This document shows positions 51,057 through 60,330 of a DNA stretch of 64,000 nt, in pieces (position 1 is the first letter of the stretch; every line of letters starts with the position of its first letter). The stretch spans positions 45,181-109,180 of the forward strand of contig JAPHTP010000011.1 in assembly GCA_026196875.1 (NCBI GenBank). Direction: 5' to 3'. Source of the DNA: Kangiellaceae bacterium (lineage in GTDB: Bacteria > Pseudomonadota > Gammaproteobacteria > Enterobacterales > Kangiellaceae). The position numbers and the translations under genes were made by a program. Below the pieces are notes generated by a model. The model did not search any database and was not told where the DNA came from. It worked only from the letters and a program-made list of their open reading frames with translations.

Positions 51057-53183
51057 TTAATCACCACTCGAAATTTTGAAATTATTTAAATATGATTCGT
51101 AAAGTCTCACAGGCTCGACAGCATCCGGCAGCTGTCGTGCAATTGATTGAAAACGACGATCATCATTACTAACAATATAAACAACTTTTATAGTTGAACT
51201 CTTTTTAACTTCATTGCAGAAAGCTCGACTGTTATCCAGGTCTACTAACAGTCCATAATTATCTACAACGTTCCAGCCTTCATCAGGAAGCTCATCAATC
51301 CGCCTGCCTTGACCTCCAGCTTTTAACCAAAGAAGTGGCGCTATTTTTTTGAATGCTCGATTGTGACTAACAGTAAGTGCAGCTTCATATGTAAGCGTGA
51401 AAAATTCTGCATTCTCCTCAAAACCCTCAGCCATTGGAAACTCATCAGTAAATTTGTATTCTCCTTTGATAGGTTCTCCATTCGACGTTGTTCCGGTGAT
51501 TGCGGCTTTAACCCGAGGCTTAGTAATGTAGTCACAAATTCCCCATTTCTCCCACTCTTCATCACCAGGCCTCAATCCTTGTTTACGTAGAGATTTCTGT
51601 TCGTCTGCAGCGACTTCATTATTCGTGACAGAAATACACTGACGAATACCACCATCTTGTCTATTCAAACGCATCACAGCATGAGCAGTAGTCCCCGAAC
51701 CAGAAAAAAAGTCTAAGATTAATGCCTTAGGTTTACTCTTTATAAAAAATCTAAGTGAATCTTCTACTGCGTATAGTGATTTAGGGTATGGAAAATTCCT
51801 TCCGGGTAGGAGGGCTTTGTTAAGCCTTGTTCCGTGTGCAGTAGCATCGTGAGACTTCCTATTCCATACAGTCTTAGGAAAGTTCTCTCGGTTCGAAACA
51901 TCCACATGTTCTAATATCACCGAGTTATCTTCAGGTTTTCTGCCGGTGACTTTGATTTCTCCCTTTTCCACTCTTTTTCTGTCACCTAACCTTACATACT
52001 GAATACTCCACATTCCTGTTTTTTTACTTTTACTTCCTAAACGTAGGTATCCGTCATCCAAAAGACCTTGCGCCGTCGTTGGAACAGCTCCCCAAGTTGC
52101 AGTAGAGCCATCATCTTTTACAGGCCAAACCGCCACTCTATCTTCTTTGTCTTTATATATAGGTATATTATTTCCTTTACCTACTGGCTCCCCCAACTCT
52201 ATGATTACACCCGATTTTGGGTTAATAAATATCGGATAAAACTGCCCTTCTAGTTTCTCCTTTGGAGTACTAGTTCTCATAAAATTAAACCAAACTCTAC
52301 TTACCTTGCCCTCGCCTTCATTTGCAAGCATATTATCGTTCGTTCTTGAAATCTTAGAGTCACCTATCCTGGCTATGAGTATGTATTCATCAACACGAGA
52401 AAACTCACCCTCTCTACTTGTTCCATTTTGACTTATAACGGTTGTGATCATTTGGACTTTTGCTTCGGGAAAACTTTGTTCTAGCAGCAATCTAAGTCGA
52501 TGCACTTCTTTTTCATCTATAGTAACCATCAATACCGAGTCTTGAGAGTTTAGCAACGTTCTCGCTAGTTGAATTCTTCTCTCCATAAAAGCTAGCCATT
52601 TACTATGTCGATATAGATCTTCTCTTTCCACATAATCATTGTTGTACTTCCAGTCTTTCGCCCCCGTGTTGTATGGTGGATCGATGTAGATAGCATCAAA
52701 TTTTCCTTTGTGGGTATAAGTCAATGCTTTAAGAACATGATAATTTTCACCATTAATAACGGAATGATATGGCTTGTCTCCACCTCGTTGGACTTTCCCT
52801 GTACTAATTAAACCGGGATAAATAAAGTCCCGAAATTCTGCAACTACAACCAAATCTTTTAATAGTACTTTCTGTTGCGGAGAATCATGTTGATGAAGTG
52901 GACGTATCTCCGCAATTTGTGGCTTCTCCTTCTTAAAAACCTTTATGACCTGCCATAATTCTTGTTCGGGCTTCGCTTTTGAACTTCTTTCTGGCAACAA
53001 TCTAACTTTATCGCCCTTCCTTACCGGGCGATTTGGAAGCTCTACAGCCTCAGGTTTATGCCTTTCGAAGTTCAAACCAAAAGCTCTTCTGGAAGAAAGA
53101 GCTTTGATTTCACGCTCTAAGTCAGCCCCCATTTGGGGATCTTTAACCTTAGCTTGGGCAATTAATTCAGTTAAACGAGACAA
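51057..53183 (-). CDS. mod: Type III DNA methyltransferase, Mod subunit
   Basis: Mod gives the DNA specificity and methylates adenine N6 on one strand. DAIYIDPPYNTG (motif IV, DPPY) lies before DFFSGSGTTAHAVMRLN (motif I, SAM binding), the order of beta-class enzymes. The region between, about residues 240-480, is the target-recognition domain. The start is TTG, giving MSRLTELIAQ, with AAGGGA upstream. I saw no simple-sequence repeat in the gene that would cause phase variation. Confidence 0.93.
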   Translation of the reverse strand: MSRLTELIAQAKVKDPQMGADLEREIKALSSRRAFGLNFERHKPEAVELPNRPVRKGDKVRLLPERSSKAKPEQELWQVIKVFKKEKPQIAEIRPLHQHDSPQQKVLLKDLVVVAEFRDFIYPGLISTGKVQRGGDKPYHSVINGENYHVLKALTYTHKGKFDAIYIDPPYNTGAKDWKYNNDYVEREDLYRHSKWLAFMERRIQLARTLLNSQDSVLMVTIDEKEVHRLRLLLEQSFPEAKVQMITTVISQNGTSREGEFSRVDEYILIARIGDSKISRTNDNMLANEGEGKVSRVWFNFMRTSTPKEKLEGQFYPIFINPKSGVIIELGEPVGKGNNIPIYKDKEDRVAVWPVKDDGSTATWGAVPTTAQGLLDDGYLRLGSKSKKTGMWSIQYVRLGDRKRVEKGEIKVTGRKPEDNSVILEHVDVSNRENFPKTVWNRKSHDATAHGTRLNKALLPGRNFPYPKSLYAVEDSLRFFIKSKPKALILDFFSGSGTTAHAVMRLNRQDGGIRQCISVTNNEVAADEQKSLRKQGLRPGDEEWEKWGICDYITKPRVKAAITGTTSNGEPIKGEYKFTDEFPMAEGFEENAEFFTLTYEAALTVSHNRAFKKIAPLLWLKAGGQGRRIDELPDEGWNVVDNYGLLVDLDNSRAFCNEVKKSSTIKVVYIVSNDDRRFQSIARQLPDAVEPVRLYESYLNNFKISSGD

Positions 53184-53596
53184 GATAAAATCCCTTAAAT
53201 TAAATTTAAATAGTTGTATTAATGTTTAATCCCGATGAGAGTAACACCTTGATATTTATAAGTAAACGGGTCAAGATCAAGGGTTTTACTAAATCGTAAA
53301 ATAATCGTCCAGACTGGCCGAAAATTTATAAATCATGGTATTCAATGCAACAGTTTTTATTAGCGTAATAGCCAGAATACGGCTCCAAAATACCGACTAT
53401 CCCAGAGATACTTTTGAATATCTGTTGAAAACTCTTGAAAAAGCTTTGATCGGTTAATTCTTATACACAATCTTCCCAAAGTTCATTCAAGAAGTAATGA
53501 TGAAACGAGGAAGAGAAATAGGCATTACTGCTCAAATAGAAATGCACATTGTTCGAGCGTCTCGAGGGACTTATTGGAAAGTGAGATTATTTGCAT
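53184..53596. other. Intergenic region upstream of mod
   Basis: It must contain the promoter of the type III operon. A short plus-strand frame (from 53497) overlaps the zinc-ribbon gene and is probably noise. No strong structure seen. Confidence 0.45.
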
Positions 53597-53809
53597 TTAG
53601 CCCTGATACCCTTTCGCAAAGTGTGCGATTAAAAAATAGACAAAAGAAAATACCAACAAAATTAAGATATCCAAATCAACCGAAAAAGCCTCAACTTCCT
53701 CCCCACAAAATGGACAAAAACTTTTATACGGCTCACCATCCCTAAAACTCATTCGAGGAACCATATCCTTCGAGCAATTCTGACATTTAATTCGATTTGA
53801 GTGATTCAT
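53597..53809 (-). CDS. Small zinc-ribbon membrane protein
   Basis: The ATG at 53809 is chosen because GCAGGATTTAGA precedes it. The 70-residue product has CQNC and CPFC pairs, spaced as in a zinc ribbon, then a hydrophobic tail (LDILILLVFSFVYFLIA) that should anchor it in the membrane. Function unknown. It is the third and last gene of a minus-strand group with the lipoprotein and the 235-residue protein. Confidence 0.68.
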   Translation of the reverse strand: MNHSNRIKCQNCSKDMVPRMSFRDGEPYKSFCPFCGEEVEAFSVDLDILILLVFSFVYFLIAHFAKGYQG

Positions 53810-53865
53810 TCTAAATCCTGCTACTTGATTAAAACCCAAGATAGAATGAGTCCATTGAAGTGCAA

Positions 53866-54783
53866 TTAAGGTTTACCGCATGGGAACCATCCTTCGATAG
53901 CATCCCAGTAAATCAGCCCTATTTCTAAGGTAAAGCCGTCGGCTTTAGGAGTGGAAGAAGGTCGAAAGTGGAACTTATTGGCATCAGTGCCTATCCCTCG
54001 CACTCTAAACCTAATTCTTTTACCGTCATTTGACTGACCTTCAAGAAATGCTTGGATTTGCCCTGACTGTCGTATGGTTTTATAGATAGGTTGTTCTATA
54101 ACAGTCCCCGCAAAGTACTCATATTCGATTGTAGTATTCTTACAGATCTTTATTCCTATATTGTGAGGGTCTAACAACGTCTCCTTGTCACGCTCTATAC
54201 GAGCTTGTTTGTAAGGTGCGTAATTAAATTCCATTTGATGTAAAACCAAGCTTATATGTCCCTTAGTTAAAATCTTCGACATTTCGGATAGGCTTTTAAA
54301 CCTAAGGTCTAGCTTTGGCATCACTTTCTCGAAAACTCCCTCATCAGAAATTCCTAGTTCAATACGCTTTTTAGAAACTTCTCTGGAAAGACTAGCGGCA
54401 TAGACATTTAACCTCGTTATTACTGCCCTTTTATCTAGCTCCTTCCACATCAGGTCAATCGCTTCGCTGATAGCCTTAACCCCAACACCCTCGCCCATTG
54501 ATTCTTTGTTCTTAAGATTAATCCAGATCTCAGTATCAGAATTGAATGGTGCGTTAGCGAATCTAAACTCAGTAAAACGAAATCCTTTCGGCGTCTTCTC
54601 TAACTTTCCGTAGAAATAGTCGCTTACAATAGAAACCTCTAGCCTCCTCCTTGTCTCTCCAGATCTCGTTTTATCTTGTTTAACTTGTAGAGCTTGCCTT
54701 GCAAAGCTCCCAGTGCATCCAGTACTCAGAGCGAAGAACCACAATAGAACTGAGTGCATTAATATTCTAGTTAGCTTGTTCAT
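53866..54783 (-). CDS. Lipoprotein of unknown function
   Basis: The 305-residue product has a lipoprotein signal with lipobox LSTGC at residues 19-23. The mature part is mixed charged and beta-rich with no domain I recognise. CGGAGGAACT precedes the ATG. It follows the 235-residue gene by 15 bases, so they share an operon. Confidence 0.75.
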   Translation of the reverse strand: MNKLTRILMHSVLLWFFALSTGCTGSFARQALQVKQDKTRSGETRRRLEVSIVSDYFYGKLEKTPKGFRFTEFRFANAPFNSDTEIWINLKNKESMGEGVGVKAISEAIDLMWKELDKRAVITRLNVYAASLSREVSKKRIELGISDEGVFEKVMPKLDLRFKSLSEMSKILTKGHISLVLHQMEFNYAPYKQARIERDKETLLDPHNIGIKICKNTTIEYEYFAGTVIEQPIYKTIRQSGQIQAFLEGQSNDGKRIRFRVRGIGTDANKFHFRPSSTPKADGFTLEIGLIYWDAIEGWFPCGKP

Positions 54784-54798
54784 AGTTCCTCCGAGAAG

Positions 54799-55506
54799 TT
54801 ATTTTAGTTTTTTGTACAGTACTTCTAACTGAGTAATCGTCATTGGCCGTGAGTAGATTACTTGAAGGAGATTCGCTTTGATTGAAGAACCACAAGTTGC
54901 TAATTCCGGAAAGGCCATCATCCATAGTTGGTCGCTGAGTGACTTCTTAATATAAGCTTTACGTACCTCAATTAAGTCCTTATCTCCGGACAGCCGCTTA
55001 ATAGCCCTGACTACATCTGAATTGAAATATAAAAAGACTCGTCCAACATAGCGGTTCCAACGTCCTTCAAATTTATCGAACCACAACCTAAGAGACGAAC
55101 GTACAGAAGCGGTTTTCATCGGCTGGCTAAACTCGACAACAAGCTCGATAAAACCAAAGGTAAATACGAAATGATTAACAAAGAACTGCATTAACTTGAG
55201 GTCGATTCCGTTCCCCATATTCTCATCAGATTCAAATAAAGATAGATACTCAGCTGCTAGTTTCACTCGGTTGCTCAAAGCCATAGGAATTATCTTTTTT
55301 CTACTAAACCTAACGATTGGAAAAAGTTGCCCAATACCAAATGCGACCATTTTGTCTGGGTCTTTCAGATAGCCTTCACAAGCGATAGCTAAAAACTCGA
55401 AAGTTTCAATACTGGAAGTCAGCTTTTCGCTAGCCTCAAAGTAAAACTCTGAAGCAGGAAGAATTAGTTCTTTCATTACTACAAGTTCATTGTCATAAGT
55501 TCTCAA
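54799..55506 (-). CDS. Uncharacterised cytoplasmic protein, first gene of the lipoprotein operon
   Basis: The 235-residue product looks mostly helical, with no signal peptide and no known motif. The start is TTG with GGAGAGTGCA just before it; an ATG eleven codons later is possible. Confidence 0.65.
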   Translation of the reverse strand: MRTYDNELVVMKELILPASEFYFEASEKLTSSIETFEFLAIACEGYLKDPDKMVAFGIGQLFPIVRFSRKKIIPMALSNRVKLAAEYLSLFESDENMGNGIDLKLMQFFVNHFVFTFGFIELVVEFSQPMKTASVRSSLRLWFDKFEGRWNRYVGRVFLYFNSDVVRAIKRLSGDKDLIEVRKAYIKKSLSDQLWMMAFPELATCGSSIKANLLQVIYSRPMTITQLEVLYKKLK

Positions 55507-56351
55507 TGCACTCTCCTATCAAAGTTAAATGATCAATTCAAAACTCCGACAATGGTTATCGTCACCCTTTAATTTGCAAATATGACATGAAGATCTAAGA
55601 ACTAAGAACTGAAAACTGACGAATTTATGATGGGCTGATATGGCATAGAGAATGGGATGGTATCCCAACAGGAAAAATGATTAACCAGAAGCTTGCCTTA
55701 TTAAAAGGGGCTAAAATGCCATCCACACTGTTATACCATCACCCTCGACAATCCTAGATTCATACTTCATCGCTGTTCGAATGGGAAGAAATGGCATTCA
55801 CGACGGCATCAGAATACGCGGTAATCTACAGATTAAGTTCGTTTTTATTTTTAAGTAGAAAGACAAGAGAGAAGAACGCATAAAAAACGCTAATGCGAAA
55901 TAAATCCCACAATTAAATAGCCGAAAGTATTTATCGGAAATAGATAGCTTTCGCGCAACTTTTTTGGCACCATCTAAAAACATGAAAATTACACATTCCT
56001 TCCCTAATTATGGTAGGGAAGACACACGCGGCATGGAAAAAGCTAAAATACTGAGAGCAAACTTACGCTACTTTTCCCAAAAGATCTGGGAAAAAAAAGA
56101 GACTCATGAGAAGTAAAAACGGCTTTCTTCCTCAAAACTTATTATATTAGAGTAAAACGAGTGTATTTTAACATTAAGCTTTTTACAAAAAACTTAGTAT
56201 GAAAGAGTCAGGAGAATTTCGATGCGTTTGCTGCTTAGTCTTTTTGAATTGACGTTTTAGCAAATATATAAATTAAATTTTAGGTTTTAACGCGACTTAT
56301 TCAGCTTCAGAACTAAATTAGAACGATAAACAAACGAAAACAGGAAAAAAC
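55507..56351. other. Long gene-poor stretch before the immunity-like array
   Basis: A 61-codon minus-strand frame (55798-55983) with one hydrophobic segment is the only candidate gene. Two short inverted repeats (near 55991-56014 and 56073-56092) are seen. Neither is a clear terminator. The rest is AT-rich and featureless. Confidence 0.45.
55798..55983 (-). CDS. Possible small membrane peptide
   Basis: A 61-residue frame with a hydrophobic middle (CGIYFALAFFMRSSLLSFYL) and basic flanks. AAGGA lies about fourteen bases upstream of the ATG, which is too far to be convincing. It may be chance. Confidence 0.25.
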   Translation of the reverse strand: MFLDGAKKVARKLSISDKYFRLFNCGIYFALAFFMRSSLLSFYLKIKTNLICRLPRILMPS

Positions 56352-57071
56352 ATGTTCAAAAATATGGAAGTGATCAGCCAATTCCCAAGTCTTTCTGAAA
56401 GCGAGCTAGAAGATACCGCTAGACGCCTAACAACGCGATTTGGATATGACCACTTCCCTTCCCAATATGGGCAGTTTCTCAGAGAAAATAACGGCTGTTT
56501 TTTTCAAGCCAAAGATGAAGAGTCGGAAGTCTGCGTAGATTTGGATTTGCCCTTTATGAACTCAACGCTTGTAGCGGGCATTTTTGGAGTTTGGTTTGAG
56601 AGCTTCGAAGGACTGGAACCATTAAACAAAGAATGGCCCGAATTATTTGCCTCTAATGAAAATTCAAAAGAAAACTTCGATGTATTGCCAGATAACATGA
56701 TGTCTTTCGCTTACGAAGGAGAAGGCTCGGGAAGTCTCTTCGCTATCTCTACAGATATTCGAGACGCTGGAAATGTTTACTATTACTATGACGAATACCT
56801 GTACTCGATCATCGGTCGAAAACGAATGCTAGAACAGTACGGTTACTGCTACTTTGACCGCAAGTTAAAACAAACTTTATCGAGACACAATTTAGATATC
56901 ACAGCGTTAGAGGAAATTGATAAATCGCGTCAACTGGAACCAGGAATGGTAATCGATTTATTAGGTGGAGTTTCCGCTGATTGTGAATTCGAACTAAACA
57001 GAAATAGTTTCGTATTAGTGGCTAACTCATTTGATGAGTTTCTAGGTAAACTGAAAGTTGAAGAGGCGTAG
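56352..57071 (+). CDS. SUKH/SMI1-KNR4-like immunity-type protein
   Basis: The 239-residue product has the SUKH look: PSLSESELEDTARRL, a FLRENNGCFF turn, then FGVWFESFEGLEPLNKEWPE and SFAYEGEGSGSLFAIST. SUKH proteins neutralise diverse polymorphic toxins and also occur in other roles. AGGAAAAAAC precedes the ATG. It opens a plus-strand group of three genes. Confidence 0.72.
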   Translation: MFKNMEVISQFPSLSESELEDTARRLTTRFGYDHFPSQYGQFLRENNGCFFQAKDEESEVCVDLDLPFMNSTLVAGIFGVWFESFEGLEPLNKEWPELFASNENSKENFDVLPDNMMSFAYEGEGSGSLFAISTDIRDAGNVYYYYDEYLYSIIGRKRMLEQYGYCYFDRKLKQTLSRHNLDITALEEIDKSRQLEPGMVIDLLGGVSADCEFELNRNSFVLVANSFDEFLGKLKVEEA

Positions 57072-57125
57072 AGGTCTACCCAGAGGGGCGACCGATTGAT
57101 CTCGAAGGCGAATTAGGAAAACAAG

Positions 57126-57521
57126 GTGAAAAAATCAGATCGAATTATTGAACTAATAGAACACATTGTCTGCGAGCACTCTAATCAACAAAGGTTAAAA
57201 GAACTATGCTTTGTGTTTCGACAAGATGGTAGTTTTACGATTGGTGGGAGACAAAAGCTAATTGAAGAGCTTGTAGACAGTGAGTATGATTCGAAGTGTA
57301 TTCACATAATATTTGCCTGCTCTTCAGATTTCGAATGTATCGAAGGATTTGAAAAACATCTTTCAAATATGAACGAACTAAAAACCCTGTTGGAAAGTAG
57401 CGGAGACGAAATCGATCTTAAGAATTGGCTAGCCGAAACAGTTAAGGATAAGTTAGCACATAGCATTCCTAGCTTAAGAGAAGTGTCATATATCGACTAC
57501 CGAACAGAACAAAGCGAATAA
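57126..57521 (+). CDS. Small acidic protein of the immunity-like array
   Basis: The 131-residue product starts at GTG with AGGA about ten bases upstream. It is acidic and helical, with no family recognised. It lies 54 bases after the SUKH gene and nine bases before the AlkB-like gene. Confidence 0.65.
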   Translation: MKKSDRIIELIEHIVCEHSNQQRLKELCFVFRQDGSFTIGGRQKLIEELVDSEYDSKCIHIIFACSSDFECIEGFEKHLSNMNELKTLLESSGDEIDLKNWLAETVKDKLAHSIPSLREVSYIDYRTEQSE

Positions 57522-57530
57522 AACAGACTC

Positions 57531-58052
57531 ATGAATAAACCTAACCTGACAATCATTGAAGGATTCGTAGAAGAGCCGGACGACCTGTTTTCATACATAC
57601 GCGATAATGTTGAATGGGACGAAAGAATGAAAGCCAGAAAAACAGCTAGCTTTGGGGTTTCTTACGACTATTCAGGTATCACCTACCCTCAAACAGAAAT
57701 GTTTCCTGCTTTAAATTCAATCTGCAAGAAAATAGAGAGTGTGATAGGTTTCCTTCCTAACAATTGCCTTATGAACTTTTACCATGATGGTAATTCTACG
57801 ATGGGTTATCACTCAGACTCGTCTGAAGAGCTGTTACCAGATACAGGCGTAGCTATTATTTCGCTGGGATCTGAAAGACACATTTCTTACAGAGAAAAAG
57901 CCAATAAGGATAATAAAGTTAAATACCTACTCAAAAATGGCGCGATTCTTTATATGGACGATGAGGTCCAGGATAAGTGGATGCATGCGATCCCCAAGGC
58001 TCCGGGAATTGGTGAAAGGATTAGCCTTACTTTTAGGCATATAATAAAGTGA
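57531..58052 (+). CDS. AlkB-like 2-oxoglutarate/Fe(II) dioxygenase
   Basis: The 173-residue product keeps the iron and 2-oxoglutarate ligands of the AlkB family: YHSDSSEE (H-x-D), WMHAIPKAP (second His) and GERISLTFR (Arg). FYHDGNSTMGYHSDS is typical of the nucleic-acid demethylase branch. Such enzymes remove alkyl groups from DNA or RNA bases. Its place behind two immunity-like genes is unexpected; it may repair or reverse a nucleic-acid modification. Confidence 0.85.
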   Translation: MNKPNLTIIEGFVEEPDDLFSYIRDNVEWDERMKARKTASFGVSYDYSGITYPQTEMFPALNSICKKIESVIGFLPNNCLMNFYHDGNSTMGYHSDSSEELLPDTGVAIISLGSERHISYREKANKDNKVKYLLKNGAILYMDDEVQDKWMHAIPKAPGIGERISLTFRHIIK

Positions 58053-58100
58053 GGTCTTTACTAACGCTTACTCTAAGATTCTATACGTTTTTTTATTTGA

Positions 58101-58514
58101 TTAAGACTTGAACTCAATTTCCCCATCCCTGCTCTCATCATCGAACTCCCGGAAGTTAACTGTGCCAGAATCAAACTGTATCGAAATCAAAGTACATGCG
58201 CCTTCCCTTTCACAGAAGAGCTTTCGAATTGGTTGCTCCTTGATACTAAATCCTTTCAAATAATCTATTCGTCGAGCCCCTTCGTAGTCGCAATCGACAA
58301 TAGTACCTAAATCTTCAACGGGTGTTTCACACAAAAAGCCCGATTGAGCATCTAGGAAACACCGATACCAAGCACCGTCAGTAACTTTAAAAATTAGAAT
58401 TTCAGGATGATTATCACTTGTTCCCTCATAAGTAAGGCCAAAGAAGGAATCAAAGGTTTTACCCACGAGCTCAGGAATATCCCACTTACTGTCTTGAAAA
58501 TATAGATCGTCCAT
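58101..58514 (-). CDS. Small protein of the immunity-like array, unknown family
   Basis: The 137-residue product is acidic, aromatic-rich and cytoplasmic, with four Cys. No family is recognised. It has no clear ribosome site. It converges with the AlkB-like gene and begins the minus-strand part of the array. Confidence 0.6.
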   Translation of the reverse strand: MDDLYFQDSKWDIPELVGKTFDSFFGLTYEGTSDNHPEILIFKVTDGAWYRCFLDAQSGFLCETPVEDLGTIVDCDYEGARRIDYLKGFSIKEQPIRKLFCEREGACTLISIQFDSGTVNFREFDDESRDGEIEFKS

Positions 58515-58584
58515 AATTTTGTTGGTTCTCGCTCAATTCCCAAATACAGGTTGCAGATAAATCCGAATCTTTAGCATTGTTAGG

Positions 58585-59022
58585 TTAGCCTTTGTTTTGT
58601 AACTTCTTAACATGCTCAGATAGAGCCTTCAGTTCATTTTTGTTTTCAGGTGGCCAATGAGGTTCGCAGTAACCATAAGAATAAAACTTCTTAACTTCAC
58701 GCCATAGCGGTACCACTATATTTTCGATACTATCGTCGAACTCAAACTTTAAGTCAGATCTAGCCTTTCGTGACTCATCAGAAAAATCAAAACGGACGGT
58801 ACATTTGCCATCATGAGCTTTGAAGCTAAGAAAATATCCATCCGGCTCTAAATGCCACCATACTTCTCCATCCCGCCCAGTAAAAAGCGAGTTCAACACA
58901 GTAACTAATGTATGAATGGGATCTAACGGCACATCAGATGCGTCGAATTGCCAGCTATTCCCTTGGTGCTCTATCTCCACAGGAAGCCAGCCATGATTTG
59001 GCTCTCTAAACTTTATATCCAT
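58585..59022 (-). CDS. Immunity-like cytoplasmic protein
   Basis: The 145-residue product shows a pattern seen in a widespread immunity-like group: GWLPVEIEHQG, DPIHTLVTVLNSLFTGRDGE, and WWHLEPDGYFLSF. I cannot give a Pfam name with confidence. It stands as one of a series of small minus-strand genes. Confidence 0.62.
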   Translation of the reverse strand: MDIKFREPNHGWLPVEIEHQGNSWQFDASDVPLDPIHTLVTVLNSLFTGRDGEVWWHLEPDGYFLSFKAHDGKCTVRFDFSDESRKARSDLKFEFDDSIENIVVPLWREVKKFYSYGYCEPHWPPENKNELKALSEHVKKLQNKG

Positions 59023-59095
59023 ACTTCACTTTTAGGTTAGATTAACGCTCGCCTCTATTGAGGCGCTTTAATATTTCGCTTTCAATTACAGCTTA

Positions 59096-59470
59096 TTAGA
59101 CACCGCCTTCTCGAAAGTCTCGAATGAGCTCATAGAATGTTTTCACAGATTCTACATGTTGTTCGTATGTTACGTCTGAATCAAATCCTTCCCATGAAAC
59201 ATTTTTAGGGTTTAATCCAATAGTTACAGCAAGGATCATTCTGGCCCATCCAGCGGTCGACTCAAAGTAGCCATAGTGAGACCTTACAAATTCATGGAAA
59301 TCTTGAAACTTCGGTTGAGATTCATCCTCTACTTCAGCATCCCTCATAGCCATCTCATACCCATGCAAATAGGTCATAAGACTATAAAGCGAGACTTCCC
59401 CCACATACATTCCGGGGCGCCTCTCTATCGTTGCTAGTACATCGTATATGGAATATGACTGTTTACTCAT
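59096..59470 (-). CDS. Immunity-like protein with an RPGMYVG motif
   Basis: The ATG at 59470 gives 124 residues; a TTG two codons upstream is less likely. IERRPGMYVGEVSLYSLMTY and a later STAGWARMILAVTIG resemble a known immunity-type family with an RPGMYLG start and a central helical half. Function here unknown. Confidence 0.65.
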   Translation of the reverse strand: MSKQSYSIYDVLATIERRPGMYVGEVSLYSLMTYLHGYEMAMRDAEVEDESQPKFQDFHEFVRSHYGYFESTAGWARMILAVTIGLNPKNVSWEGFDSDVTYEQHVESVKTFYELIRDFREGGV

Positions 59471-59534
59471 CCTCAATGCCTATCGCCTAAATAATTTTCG
59501 AATATTGTTTATACTTAGAATTTTCAACTACTAT

Positions 59535-59885
59535 TCAAAAGTCATGAAACTCAAGCACATCTTCATTACCTTTATATATTTTTAACAACCCACCTTTAAG
59601 TTCATCGTACTTATTAAAATCTGATGGAAAGTAAAAATGTTCCATTTTTCTATCGGCTAAAACGACATGCATACCATCTCTATCGATAGTGCATTCCACT
59701 ACTATATTATGACCACCGTTTATTTGATCGTCATACTCAAAATAGACTCCATCACCTGAGCCTACTTCCTCTGTTAGACCTTTTTGCCACATGAAGTAGT
59801 TTCCATTGCTATCTTGAACAGCAATGACTAAAACATCATCTTCTTCAATTTCGATTGGATGTTCGTAACTCATAATTTTATACAT
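59535..59885 (-). CDS. Small acidic immunity-like protein
   Basis: The 116-residue product is acidic with alternating beta-type strands (DVLVIAVQDSNGNYFMWQKG, NIVVECTIDRDGMHVVLADR). The start could be either the first ATG or that four codons later. No family is named. Confidence 0.58.
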   Translation of the reverse strand: MYKIMSYEHPIEIEEDDVLVIAVQDSNGNYFMWQKGLTEEVGSGDGVYFEYDDQINGGHNIVVECTIDRDGMHVVLADRKMEHFYFPSDFNKYDELKGGLLKIYKGNEDVLEFHDF

Positions 59886-59936
59886 TTAAAGCTTAGATAA
59901 AATGAGCTTTTTATCTATTGTTTTTTTGCAATCCGG

Positions 59937-60305
59937 TTACATGTTGATTATGTAATCGCCAGCGTTAACTTCAATTTTCTTAGTTTTTTCTCTGGCATCT
60001 TGCCATTTTTCTCTATTCTTATATCCCCACTCACACATCAACCGGTAATCGTAATCATCAGCAGTAAATTCTAGCCTTCTCAGCTTTGCTTGTTGACTAT
60101 ACACCTCTGTACCTGCAAGTAACTTCAAACGTACTACGGCTAATTCGATTTCGCTCACAAGTCCATGAGAAGTCGCATCTTGAGCATTCTTCGAAATCTT
60201 ATCTTCAAGCTCTTCTTTCCACTCTTCAAGATGCTTAATAACGTTTTTAGTGTTCTCGTATTTTTCTCTTTGTTTCTTAAATTCTTCTGTACTCAAATTT
60301 TCCAT
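59937..60305 (-). CDS. Small helical protein of the array
   Basis: I start it at the ATG at 60305, which follows GGATATAACTCC and clears the end of the S1-like gene; a TTG at 60377 would overlap that gene. The 122-residue product is a charged helical protein (STEEFKKQREKYENTKNVIK) with no known family. Confidence 0.55.
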   Translation of the reverse strand: MENLSTEEFKKQREKYENTKNVIKHLEEWKEELEDKISKNAQDATSHGLVSEIELAVVRLKLLAGTEVYSQQAKLRRLEFTADDYDYRLMCEWGYKNREKWQDAREKTKKIEVNAGDYIINM

Positions 60306-60330
60306 GGAGTTATATCCGATACATGTATGG

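Noticed and set aside
51057..53183. Phase-variable mod gene
   Set aside because: I looked for simple-sequence repeats inside mod, as in phase-variable type III systems, and saw none.
53497..53745. Plus-strand frame of 82 codons upstream of and overlapping the zinc-ribbon gene
   Set aside because: It lies antisense to a gene with a clear zinc-ribbon motif and good ribosome site, and its own product has no recognisable features.
56073..56092. Hairpin TTTCCCA / TGGGAAA followed by A-run
   Set aside because: On the plus strand it is followed by A, and on the minus strand the T-run comes before the stem, so it is not a terminator in either direction, and no gene ends nearby.
58053..59095. Possible attC sites of a chromosomal integron between the small array genes, for example a hairpin-like CGCCTCTATTGAGGCG near 59051
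   Set aside because: Only one gap shows it, the flanking GTTRRRY core does not fit, and the other gaps of the array have no similar sequence. An integron would need a site after each gene.
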